Of a DNA stretch of 6,459 nucleotides, positions 1 through 5,528 are shown one piece after another (within the stretch, counting starts at the first letter, position 1; the number at the start of each line of letters is the position of its first letter). The translations under genes were made by a program, and so were the position numbers. Source of the stretch: Nitrososphaera sp. (GTDB lineage: Archaea; Thermoproteota; Nitrososphaeria; Nitrososphaerales; Nitrososphaeraceae); assembly GCA_025935445.1 (NCBI GenBank), contig JAICVG010000065.1, positions 1 to 6,459 of the forward strand, given 5' to 3'. The notes beneath the pieces are model-generated. The model was not told the origin of the DNA. It did not search any database and was given only the letters and a program-made list of their open reading frames with translations.

Positions 1-320
1 CTTGCTTATTCATGTCAAACAAAAATCTCTATTTTTATTATTAAGAATTGCCGTTTACCTGCGCCTTACTGTAAGCCAGAATTTTCAGCAAGTGCAGGAT
101 TGCATTTTGCAAATTCAAAGAAGGCGTCAGGAGATCTTGCATTCATCCTCTATAGAAAGCCAATTAGCCTTCTTTCATATCGGTCGCGTGTTGCTTGACT
201 TTTGATTGCAGCCCGAAATAGTTCAGCACTTTGTCCTTGAAGAAAAGCCCTGTCAACTGTCTTTACAGCCATTCCTTTTTCCAGTTGTAATTCTATATTG
301 ATACCCTCAGCTTTAAACAT
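1..320 (-). pseudogene. Decayed tyrosine-type integrase, N-terminal part
   Basis: Remnant of a phage-type (tyrosine) site-specific integrase. The first 56 codons, from the ATG at 320, end in a segment with the look of the SAM-like, DNA-binding N-terminal domain (AELFRAAIKSQATRDRYERR). It aligns with the second integrase fragment in this window (shared pattern F..A/G-K..-TR-[DE]-[RK]-Y..RL..F). A TAG at 150-152 interrupts the frame, but the same frame continues with family-like sequence (SPDAFFEFAKCNPALAEN) to a TAA at 66-68. A frameshift then gives YSKAQVNGNS, followed by clustered stops and a last family-like stretch (RFLFDMNK) near the window edge. Several independent lesions mean it is not functional as read. 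The catalytic R-H-R-Y domain would lie outside the window, if it exists. The frame is open upstream to 380, but the 320 or 272 start is more natural. A diverged copy of the dispersed repeat lies directly upstream. Confidence 0.72.
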
Positions 321-323
321 TGT

Positions 324-360
324 GAGATTCGAATGAAAATTAATGCGGGCCCGTCGGGCC
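324..360 (-). repeat. Dispersed repeat, copy 1 (diverged, inverted)
   Basis: On the minus strand this stretch reads GGCCCGACGGG, then a variable spacer, then TTCATTCGAATC. It matches the other three copies at both ends with about one base difference at each end, but little in the middle. It contains a perfect 6+1+6 palindrome, GGCCCGTCGGGCC (348-360), and the palindrome ATTCGAAT (327-334), with centres about 23.5 bp apart. The spacing in the other copies is about 22.5 bp. Because the GC core is nearly symmetric, 12 bases also match the other copies in the plus orientation, but the arm beyond it matches only when inverted. It sits just before the start of the decayed integrase. Homology to the other copies is probable but not certain. 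Confidence 0.5.
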
Positions 361-567
361 GTGAAGCGATATCGCTCCAAAAAGCGGATTCTTTGCTAAT
401 CTTTTTGAATGCAATGAGGAGCTAAAAAGGTTTCTGCAAGATGGCATCTTCAGGATTATTACATCCCTGCATATAATCTGGTTCTAATATTGAAGGTTTA
501 AAGGTTATCTACAAAGCCTTGTCCACTACATCCTCAAATAGCTATTATTGATACCTTACCCAGAGGA
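361..567. other. Spacer between integrase remnant and alkD-like gene
   Basis: No convincing gene. A plus-strand frame is open from about 365 to 487 and reads APKSGFFANLFECNEELKRF and on to a TAA. It has no ATG start and no recognised family, so it could at most be a scrap of a lost gene. The AT-rich stretch at 535-550, about 22-30 bases before the AlkD start, is the likely place for a TATA-like element. No clear BRE/TATA consensus can be picked out. Confidence 0.3.
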
Positions 568-1350
568 ATGAAGAAGGCTGCAGACGTCAGAAAGGAGCTG
601 CAGAGTATAGCAGACCCAGACAAAGCAGCAATACTACAGCGGTTCTTCAAGACAGGGCCAGGTGAGTACGGCGAGGGCGACGTCTTCATAGGAGTCATGG
701 TGCCCCAGTCAAGGCAGGTAGCCAAAAAATTTAGCCAGCTTCCGCTTGGAGAGGTTAGGACGCTGCTTTACTCTCGCATTCATGAGGAGCGGCTTGTGGC
801 GCTCTTGATCCTTGCCTGGAGGTACGGTACAGCATCAAGTAGGGAAAAAGAGGATATCGTGAAGTTCTACCTAGACCACATTAAGCAGGTGAACAACTGG
901 GACCTTGTGGACCTGTCCGCGCCAAACATACTCGGAGCACACCTAGTTGACAGAGACAACAGGCAGCGGCGGCTGCTGTACAGGCTTACCAAATCGGAGA
1001 ACGTATGGGAAAGAAGGATAGCGATCCTGGCTACGTACCACTTTATCAGAAATGGCTACTTTTCCGACACACTGAAGATTGCGGAGATGCTGCTGCAGGA
1101 CAGACACGACCTTATGCACAAGGCCGCCGGTTGGATGCTGCGCGAAGTGGGCAAGAGGGATGCTGCTGCAGAAGAGGCGTTTCTCGAAAAGCACTGCAAT
1201 GTCATGCCCCGAATGATGCTCCGCTATGCGATTGAAAGGCTGCCTGAGAACAAAAGGCGCCGCTACAAGAAAAAAGGCCGATCGATAGGTGGTAGATACT
1301 CTCAGAAAAATACCTCAGGCACATCTGCTACCTACGTCCGCTCTTGCTAG
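568..1350 (+). CDS. DNA alkylation repair protein, AlkD-like HEAT-repeat glycosylase
   Basis: Predicted 3-methyladenine/7-methylguanine DNA glycosylase of the AlkD superfamily (all-helical HEAT-like repeats, PF08713 type). It would remove positively charged alkylated purines to begin base excision repair in the cytoplasm. The 260-residue protein has the NNWDLVDL motif with W111 and D115, R150 in VWERR, and W189 in HKAAGWMLREVG. In Bacillus cereus AlkD (from memory) the DNA-contacting and catalytic residues are W109, D113, R148 and W187. A constant +2 offset at all four supports an active enzyme. The family is usually about 210-240 residues; the extra length is a basic tail (228-260, with KRRRYKKKGR) ending in Ser/Thr-rich sequence. 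The ATG at 568 directly follows AGAGGA, too close for a normal Shine-Dalgarno site, so a leaderless transcript is likely. It stands alone, convergent with the SDR gene. G+C is higher than in the flanking spacers. Confidence 0.93.
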   Translation: MKKAADVRKELQSIADPDKAAILQRFFKTGPGEYGEGDVFIGVMVPQSRQVAKKFSQLPLGEVRTLLYSRIHEERLVALLILAWRYGTASSREKEDIVKFYLDHIKQVNNWDLVDLSAPNILGAHLVDRDNRQRRLLYRLTKSENVWERRIAILATYHFIRNGYFSDTLKIAEMLLQDRHDLMHKAAGWMLREVGKRDAAAEEAFLEKHCNVMPRMMLRYAIERLPENKRRRYKKKGRSIGGRYSQKNTSGTSATYVRSC

Positions 1351-1661
1351 TTTTAGCGCGGATTTGAAGGTCCTCTAGTGGAGATATTCTTCTCCATAAT
1401 CCATTCGATTTATTGTAAATATCGCCTGTTATGATGGCTTTTCTACGCTCCTTTTGGTCAATAAAGACCGTATCGCTTATAGCACAGATGGCGAAGCACC
1501 AGCAACAACAACAACAGATGAAGAAGGAGCAGGAGACACTGGCGATGGTGATGATGGTGGCGGCACAAGATCTAGCATCTCTTCTTGTAGTTTCTGGTTC
1601 AATGATGGAAAGATATTGCCTATGCCTTATCCAAGAATGCTGCCACCTCAGCTGAAATGCG
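1351..1661. other. Convergent spacer with low-complexity stretch
   Basis: Spacer between two convergent genes. A plus-strand frame is open from 1400 to 1681. It includes a short CAA-type microsatellite (1501-1517) and then reads ATTTTDEEGAGDTGDGDDGG, an acidic, Thr/Gly-rich stretch like the tails of secreted archaeal proteins. The only plausible start is a TTG at 1454, no fold or family is recognisable, and the frame runs into the 3' end of the SDR gene. It may be the decayed end of a lost gene or chance low complexity. No clear terminator hairpin with a T-run was seen for either neighbour. Confidence 0.3.
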
Positions 1662-2405
1662 TTATACAAAACCTCCATTAGCGCGCAGGACCTGACCGTT
1701 GACCCAGCTGCCATCAGGGCCTGCAAGGAAGGATACCACATTGGAGATATCCTCCGGCTGGCCGAGGCGTTCCAGCGGGGGTTGTTTGCGCAGCTCTTCG
1801 ATCTGAGCTTCTGGCTTACCTGTAAAGAATAGCTCTGTGGCTACTGGGCCAGGGGCTACAGCGTTTACAGTGATATCTCGACCACGCAGCTCATTGGCAA
1901 GCACGCGGACCAACCCTTCAACACCTGCCTTGGATGCAATATAGGGGCCATAATTAGGGAATGCCTTGGCGATTACACTGCTCGAGAAAGCAATGATGCG
2001 GCCACCTGAAGAAACATGTCGAGCAGCTTGTCCAAGTACCACAAAAGTACCGCGGAGGTTGGTGGCGATCACCTTGTCAAAAAGCTCCAAGTCGCCTCCA
2101 GCAATAGTTGAAAGGGGCATGATGCCTGCGCAGTTCACTACCACATTTATCCCACCGAAGGTCTCTATTGTTTCCTTGAAGAGACGCTCTACGTCGGCTG
2201 CATTTGCCACATCGGCTTGCACTGCAATGGCTTGTCCGCCAGCGGCTCTGATTTCGGCTACGACTTCTTCGGCTTTGATGGCGTTGCCGGCATAGTTTAC
2301 TGCTACAGCAAATCCGTCGCTTGCCAGTCTTCTTGCTACAGCGCGTCCAATCCCGCGCGATGATCCGGTTACGATGACGCTCTTTCTTGCTGACAAACCT
2401 GTCAT
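1662..2405 (-). CDS. SDR family NAD(P)-dependent oxidoreductase
   Basis: Classical short-chain dehydrogenase/reductase of 247 residues, a normal full length. The Rossmann glycine motif TGSSRGIG is at 13-20, NCAG (a form of NNAG) at 91-94, the structural Asn in ATN at 116, a catalytic Ser at about 142, and the YxxxK pair in YIASK at Y155 and K159. The PG at 185-186 and the C-terminal NGQVLRANGG are also typical. R17 with N37-Y38 after beta-2 suggests NADP(H) preference. The sequence resembles the THN-reductase/3-oxoacyl-ACP-reductase-like group, but the substrate cannot be read from it. Its composition and flavour look bacterial, so horizontal acquisition is likely. A strong Shine-Dalgarno site (GAGGTGA, 2413-2419) lies 7 bases before the ATG and overlaps the stop codon of the upstream integrase fragment, suggesting co-transcription and perhaps translational coupling. 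Confidence 0.95.
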   Translation of the reverse strand: MTGLSARKSVIVTGSSRGIGRAVARRLASDGFAVAVNYAGNAIKAEEVVAEIRAAGGQAIAVQADVANAADVERLFKETIETFGGINVVVNCAGIMPLSTIAGGDLELFDKVIATNLRGTFVVLGQAARHVSSGGRIIAFSSSVIAKAFPNYGPYIASKAGVEGLVRVLANELRGRDITVNAVAPGPVATELFFTGKPEAQIEELRKQPPLERLGQPEDISNVVSFLAGPDGSWVNGQVLRANGGFV

Positions 2406-2412
2406 CAGTTGT

Positions 2413-2419
2413 TCACCTC
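2413..2419 (-). promoter_or_regulatory. Shine-Dalgarno site of the SDR gene
   Basis: The minus strand reads GAGGTGA, 7 bases before the ATG at 2405. It is the clearest ribosome-binding site in the window, where other starts look leaderless or poorly spaced. It overlaps the TGA stop (2418-2420) of the upstream integrase fragment. That favours translation of the SDR from a transcript that begins upstream, and it fixes the SDR start. Confidence 0.7.
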
Positions 2420-2603
2420 AATTTCCTGATGCTGTGTCGTTCTTATTAGCATTAAATTGTCCTCCCCCTGTCAGGACAATGAAATCAAAAAATTTGGCTA
2501 GCCTTCCTCTGTATTTTTCCCTGGTCATCGGAGCCTTCATCCCGTAAAGGAATATTGACCAAGGATCCATAGTTGATGCTGCTTCTTCTTCCTCTTTTTG
2601 CAT
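2418..2603 (-). pseudogene. Truncated tyrosine-type integrase, N-terminal fragment
   Basis: A 61-codon open frame. Residues 13-42 (from DPWSIFLYGMKAPMTREKYR to KFFDFI) look like the start of the SAM-like core-binding domain of archaeal tyrosine recombinases. The homology-like part stops after about residue 42. The last 19 residues (LTGGGQFNANKNDTASGN) look unrelated and end at a TGA 12 bases before the SDR start. A full integrase would be several hundred residues long, and no catalytic domain was found on either strand nearby. Either this is a remnant truncated when the SDR DNA arrived, or the N-terminal piece is kept as a short DNA-binding protein or leader ORF. The start is uncertain: the ATG at 2603 follows a stop five codons upstream, and M12 (2570) is possible. 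A dispersed-repeat copy lies about 60 bases upstream, as for the other integrase remnant. Confidence 0.65.
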
Positions 2604-2636
2604 CTTTTCTTTAATTCACTCCTTTTTTCACAAGAA

Positions 2637-2649
2637 TCCTATTTTAGGA
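2637..2649. repeat. Small palindrome upstream of integrase fragment
   Basis: TCCTA-TTT-TAGGA, a perfect 5+3+5 inverted repeat between the integrase fragment start and repeat copy 2. No T-run follows on either strand, so a terminator role is unlikely. Its position suits an operator for the minus-strand transcript, but this is only positional inference. Confidence 0.35.
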
Positions 2650-2661
2650 GTATATCACAGC

Positions 2662-2699
2662 GGGTCCGTCGGGATTTAGATAAAAATTCATTTGAATAC
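2662..2699 (+). repeat. Dispersed 38-bp repeat, copy 2
   Basis: Begins GGGTCCGTCGGG and ends ATTCATTTGAATAC; by eye 36 of 38 positions match copy 4 (differences at repeat positions 4 and 37). It contains the GC core (here TCCGTCGGG, one base off symmetry) and the perfect 5+2+5 palindrome ATTCA-TT-TGAAT. It lies between the divergently placed integrase-fragment/SDR unit and the binding-protein gene. The similarity extends weakly rightwards: CCAATTC follows here and also after copy 3. Confidence 0.85.
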
Positions 2700-3099
2700 C
2701 AATTCGGCAGTCTGCTTTGCCGGTTGCCTCTTAACTAAGATAGAATGTAGAGAGCCGTCACGGCTCTCCTATTACAAAAACCCTATTCTTGAGGACGAAC
2801 ATTGTTGTTCTTCTGAGACTGGAGGAAGTCAAGACAAAAACTCCCTAATTAGGGCAAAATTTGCCGTACTGTACTATTCTATAATTGAAGAGGTACAAAG
2901 AGAAGATCCAAATATTTCTGCATCATATTGGATAATGGATATATTCAAGTATTTGCTTGAAGGTATCAACGTAGAAAATGAGGCAATATTGTGTTCGCAA
3001 GATGAGCCCAATTGTTATCGTTATTACTCTACTGGTGATTATCGTAACACCAACAACTTTGCAACCTTCAGTAGCTACCGCCAATTATACTACCGCTGA
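2692..3099 (+). CDS. Doubtful hypothetical ORF overlapping the binding-protein start
   Basis: A 135-codon frame whose only upstream start is a TTG inside repeat copy 2. Residues about 52-97 (from RAKFAVLYYSIIEEVQRED to YLLEGINVENEAI) look like two amphipathic helices with reasonable archaeal codon use, so a real small or remnant protein is possible there. Against it: four Cys scattered in a disordered-looking first half, a strong hairpin (2750-2768) inside the frame, a 122-base overlap with the better supported binding-protein gene, and a C-terminal part that is just a shifted reading of that gene. No family is recognised. A decayed gene ending near 3000 is the most that can be argued. Confidence 0.2.
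   Translation: MNTNSAVCFAGCLLTKIECREPSRLSYYKNPILEDEHCCSSETGGSQDKNSLIRAKFAVLYYSIIEEVQREDPNISASYWIMDIFKYLLEGINVENEAILCSQDEPNCYRYYSTGDYRNTNNFATFSSYRQLYYR
2750..2768. repeat. Strong GC-rich hairpin/palindrome
   Basis: GAGAGCCGTCACGGCTCTC is a perfect 9-bp inverted repeat around a single C. As RNA or single-stranded DNA it gives an 8-bp stem with a UCA loop. It begins 51 bases after repeat copy 2 in an otherwise AT-rich spacer. No T-run follows on the plus strand, so a classical terminator is not supported. It could be an operator, an RNA element in the binding-protein leader, or a recombination-related structure. Confidence 0.6.
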
Positions 3100-4405
3100 T
3101 ACATCAGACAATCCATTTTTTCACATGACAGTTACGTCAAATCAATCAACAAGTACAGTAGGTGATAAAACTAATGTCACTCTTAGAGTTATTTTTGCTA
3201 CAGTTCCAAATGAACAAGGGAATGGAAATTGGAATATTATGCTCCAGCCTGCTCTTGATGAACTAAATAGACGTCATCCAGAGATGAACATACAGATAGA
3301 ATATGCTGAGCCTTACAATGAATACAGAAATAGCATTTTGGATACATTATCAAATGGCGATCCTGTTGATATTATATCTTTAGATCAGATTTGGCTTGGT
3401 GAATTTGCAGAGAAGGGTTTGATAAGAAATCTCACTGCTGACTTTGAGCAGTGGGGTAGAATGGGTGATCTATATGAAGCAAATCTTGATGGCTCTGTTT
3501 ACAACAACACCTTATATGGTCTGTGGCTATGGACAGATGTTAGAGGTATATGGTATTGGAAGGACATGCTGCAAGAAGCAGGAGTTGATCCAGAATCACT
3601 AAAAACTTGGGATGGATACATTTCTGCGGCGGTAAAGTTAAATGATTTCTTTGGAGATAGAGTAGTTCAAGGAGTGCATCTTATAGGTGCGCCGCATGCT
3701 CGTGACTTGTGGTATCCATATCTTTGGATGCTTGGGGGAGAAATACTAGAGCTTCGTGAAGGCCATCCTACAAAAGGTGTCTACTGGTTTCCATCATACA
3801 ATAGCTCTGAAGGAGTGAAAGCAATGGAGTTTTTGAAGCGGCAGGTTGATGCTGGGATAAAACCGCAAAAGGAGCATGGTTGGGGACTCGAATTTGCTAA
3901 CAGAACCTTTCCTGTGATGATAGAGGGCTCTTGGATGCTTTCAGCATTTCCAAGAGAATCTTGGCCAACATTGGATCAGAAAGTTGGATTTATTCCCATG
4001 TTTCCTGTACCTAATGGGACAACTCAGACTTCAACTATGATGGGAGGATGGGAGTTAGCTATACCTTCTACGTCGCAACATAGCGATTTGGCATGGGAGC
4101 TGATAACTATAATGGCTGAGCCGCAGATACTGGGTCCATTTCTACGAGATATGGGCTTTTTGCCTACACAACATACCTTAGGGGAGGGTCCATCCTCTCA
4201 ACCACTAAAGGAATCAATCCCTTACTTTGAAGAAATGATTTCAATGATCCCATATGGTCAAGGCAGGCAAAATCCTGCCGAATATCCTCAGATAGCAGAA
4301 CATATACATGAAGCCATACAACAAGTTTACAATGGGTCTGCATCACCAAGAGAGGCCCTTGAGATGGCAGCTGCCAAGTCTGCCGCTTCATTAGGGTGGA
4401 GATGA
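2978..4405 (+). CDS. Extracellular solute-binding protein of a sugar-type ABC transporter
   Basis: Predicted surface-anchored or secreted substrate-binding protein of family 1 (carbohydrate-type, PF01547/PF13416 clan); 475 residues, normal length. The N-terminus has basic residues (R2, R7, K8), a hydrophobic segment (about 12-24) and a possible A-x-A cleavage site near residue 35. There is no lipobox Cys. The ATG at 3002 (M9) is an alternative start but loses the basic n-region. A Thr/Ser-rich linker (36-68) precedes the domain. Family-like features include GDPVDIISLDQIWLGEFAEK (about 127-146), LYGLWLWTDVRGIWYWKDML (about 179-198) and MMGGWELAIPSTSQ (about 354-367). At least nine N-x-S/T sequons (such as NYT, NVT, NLT, NNT, NRT, NGT) suit an N-glycosylated archaeal surface protein. 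The many aromatic residues suit sugar stacking; the ligand is unknown. No permease or ATPase gene follows, so it is an orphan here. Confidence 0.9.
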   Translation: MRQYCVRKMSPIVIVITLLVIIVTPTTLQPSVATANYTTADTSDNPFFHMTVTSNQSTSTVGDKTNVTLRVIFATVPNEQGNGNWNIMLQPALDELNRRHPEMNIQIEYAEPYNEYRNSILDTLSNGDPVDIISLDQIWLGEFAEKGLIRNLTADFEQWGRMGDLYEANLDGSVYNNTLYGLWLWTDVRGIWYWKDMLQEAGVDPESLKTWDGYISAAVKLNDFFGDRVVQGVHLIGAPHARDLWYPYLWMLGGEILELREGHPTKGVYWFPSYNSSEGVKAMEFLKRQVDAGIKPQKEHGWGLEFANRTFPVMIEGSWMLSAFPRESWPTLDQKVGFIPMFPVPNGTTQTSTMMGGWELAIPSTSQHSDLAWELITIMAEPQILGPFLRDMGFLPTQHTLGEGPSSQPLKESIPYFEEMISMIPYGQGRQNPAEYPQIAEHIHEAIQQVYNGSASPREALEMAAAKSAASLGWR

Positions 4406-4446
4406 CTCTCAATAATATACAATACGCAGGTCTTAACGATCGATGA
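4402..4446 (+). other. 14-codon micro-ORF overlapping the binding-protein stop
   Basis: ATGA overlap: an ATG at 4402 overlaps the TGA of the binding protein and opens MTLNNIQYAGLNDR before a TGA at 4444-4446. This is where a translationally coupled permease gene would begin in an ABC operon. Fourteen codons carry no family signal, so a truncated permease start is only a guess and chance is equally likely. Confidence 0.2.
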
Positions 4447-4886
4447 CTAGTGAATGAGTGCCTTGACATTGTTGTTGTTCTTATAGCGACTGATTTGCGA
4501 TTATATACCATAAACTGATAAAATTGCTGCATCAATGAAGAATTGACAGGATTTGGTACAGTCAAATCTTCTCTAGCAAGTTTCAAGTCTATCAGTCATT
4601 TCTCGTTATTTTCACGCTCCAGTCTTCCGTCTTTGCCATATTGTATGCATTAACTCTAGTGTTGGAACCGGTATGATTGTTGGGCCCGTCGGAATTTGGA
4701 TAAAAATTTATTTGAATCCAATTCTTATCACAGAATTATTAATGACAAATCAACATGACTCAACAGCTAGCATTTTCTTATGTTCTTCCGTACTGGTGGC
4801 AGGGTCTTCCGTCTGGTACTTGTAGGTGAACTGCTGCTTACTATGTCCAATATATGTGACTTACTAAGTACGATTTTCCTACCTCG
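4447..4886. other. Spacer between binding protein and response regulator
   Basis: No supported gene. It holds repeat copy 3 (4682-4719). An 11-base direct repeat, GTCTTCCGTCT, occurs at 4622-4632 and 4804-4814, on either side of that copy. Short six-base palindromes (such as ACCGGT just before copy 3) are also present. Open frames on both strands (minus 4164-4586; plus 4780-4962) look like chance readings: the first mostly mirrors the binding-protein gene and the second overlaps the response-regulator start. Confidence 0.4.
4682..4719 (+). repeat. Dispersed 38-bp repeat, copy 3
   Basis: Begins GGGCCCGTCGG and ends TTATTTGAATCC; by eye 35 of 38 positions match copy 4, with differences at repeat positions 12, 17 and 28. 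The first breaks the GC palindrome (CCCGTCGGA) and the last breaks the AT palindrome (ATTTATTTGAAT). It is therefore the most weathered of the three direct copies. It lies in the spacer upstream of the response regulator, in the same orientation as copies 2 and 4. Confidence 0.85.
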
Positions 4887-4895
4887 CTTAAATAG
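4887..4895 (+). promoter_or_regulatory. TATA-like box of the response-regulator gene
   Basis: CTTAAATAG is centred at about 4891, some 26 bases before the ATG at 4917. This is the TATA-to-start-site distance of archaeal promoters, so transcription would begin at or next to the ATG and give a leaderless mRNA. The GAGG at 4902-4905 is 11 bases from the ATG and less likely to matter. Confidence 0.45.
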
Positions 4896-4916
4896 AATTA
4901 CGAGGATTATGAATCT

Positions 4917-5369
4917 ATGGCTAAAAAATTGTCTTCCGCTATCAGCAAGATCAGAATTCTAGTAGTGGATGATGAACCAGATATACTTCTAGGAATAAGT
5001 GCGCTTTTAGAACGACGAGGTCATTATGTCAAAACATTTGACAAGCCAGCTCAAGCTTTGGAGCACATTGCATCTGGAGACGTACACTACGACTTGGTTA
5101 TTACCGATTATAGAATGCCTGGTGGCATAACAGGGTTAGATTTAGCAAAGCAAGTCAAGGAGCATAAAAGAAGAAAGGGAGGAGAAAGAAGAGAGACAAA
5201 GGTCTTTTTGATGAGCGCCTTTGATATAATGTCTTTGCCTGAATTAAATGAACCTGAGTTAAATGAAGCAGCTAAGTCAGAAATAGTAGATGAAATTATT
5301 CAAAAACCTATCCGAAATGATAAATTAATTGATATAATTGAAAACAACTTCTTGCATAACAATCATTAA
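4917..5369 (+). CDS. Stand-alone receiver-domain response regulator
   Basis: A single CheY-like receiver domain of 150 residues with no output domain. The acidic pocket is D18-D19 in ILVVDDEPD, the phosphorylated Asp is D64 in VITDYRMP, the switch Ser is S100 in FLMSAFD, and the conserved Lys is K130 in IIQKPI. All essential residues are present, so phosphotransfer from a histidine kinase is expected. The partner kinase is not in the window. Oddities: PGGITGLDL replaces the usual PGMxGxEL pattern; there is a basic insert (about 81-95, with KRRKGGERR) between alpha-3 and beta-4; and there is a longer acidic alpha-4 region (about 107-127) before the Lys. Output would be by protein-protein contact. 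The start follows a TATA-like box by about 26 bases (leaderless). The gene is AT-rich compared with the AlkD and SDR genes. Confidence 0.93.
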   Translation: MAKKLSSAISKIRILVVDDEPDILLGISALLERRGHYVKTFDKPAQALEHIASGDVHYDLVITDYRMPGGITGLDLAKQVKEHKRRKGGERRETKVFLMSAFDIMSLPELNEPELNEAAKSEIVDEIIQKPIRNDKLIDIIENNFLHNNH

Positions 5370-5450
5370 GCGTTAATAGTTTGCAGTCAATGTATCTGCT
5401 AGTAAGCACTAGTTATAGAGCTTGACCCAAACAATACCCATATCTACTGG
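5370..5450. other. Region 3' of the response regulator
   Basis: A short inverted repeat, CTAGT-AAGC-ACTAG (5399-5412), lies 29 bases after the stop codon. It could form a small hairpin but lacks a following T-run, so terminator function is only possible. Confidence 0.25.
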
Positions 5451-5528
5451 TTACTTGACGTGCTTCTCATACCATTCCAATTTTCGGTCGAATCGTTTTT
5501 CTAAATAGGCCTTCATCTGAGGACTCAT
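5451..5528 (-). pseudogene. 25-codon micro-ORF or N-terminal gene remnant
   Basis: Reads MSPQMKAYLEKRFDRKLEWY-EKHVK then TAA. The composition (charged, helical, Trp/Tyr) is unlike a random translation of AT-rich DNA, and the frame is open a further 12 codons upstream (FSKPTIEHYHFN). The YLEKRFDRKLEWYEKH pattern recalls the N-terminal helix of DUF4231/SLATT-type membrane proteins, but it is too short to assign. No continuation was found past the stop in the other frames. It is either a genuine microprotein or the surviving start of a lost gene, antisense to the flanking genes. Confidence 0.35.

Noticed and set aside
2..205. Plus-strand 67-codon frame at the left edge
   Set aside because: It is antisense to the integrase remnant, whose family-like residues are clear on the other strand.
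1328..1741. Minus-strand frame with a Cys-rich run
   Set aside because: The Cys run is only the antisense of the CAA microsatellite, and the frame overlaps both the AlkD and SDR 3' ends.
1662..2405. SDR as part of the same pathway as the neighbouring AlkD gene
   Set aside because: The genes are convergent, separated by 311 bases, and have no known functional link.
4164..4586. Minus-strand 140-codon open frame
   Set aside because: Most of it is antisense to the well-supported binding-protein gene, its composition is atypical, and no motif was recognised. Only the first ~45 codons lie in free spacer.
4780..4962. Plus-strand 60-codon hydrophobic frame
   Set aside because: It overlaps the response-regulator start in another frame, has no family signal, and would run through that gene's TATA-like box.
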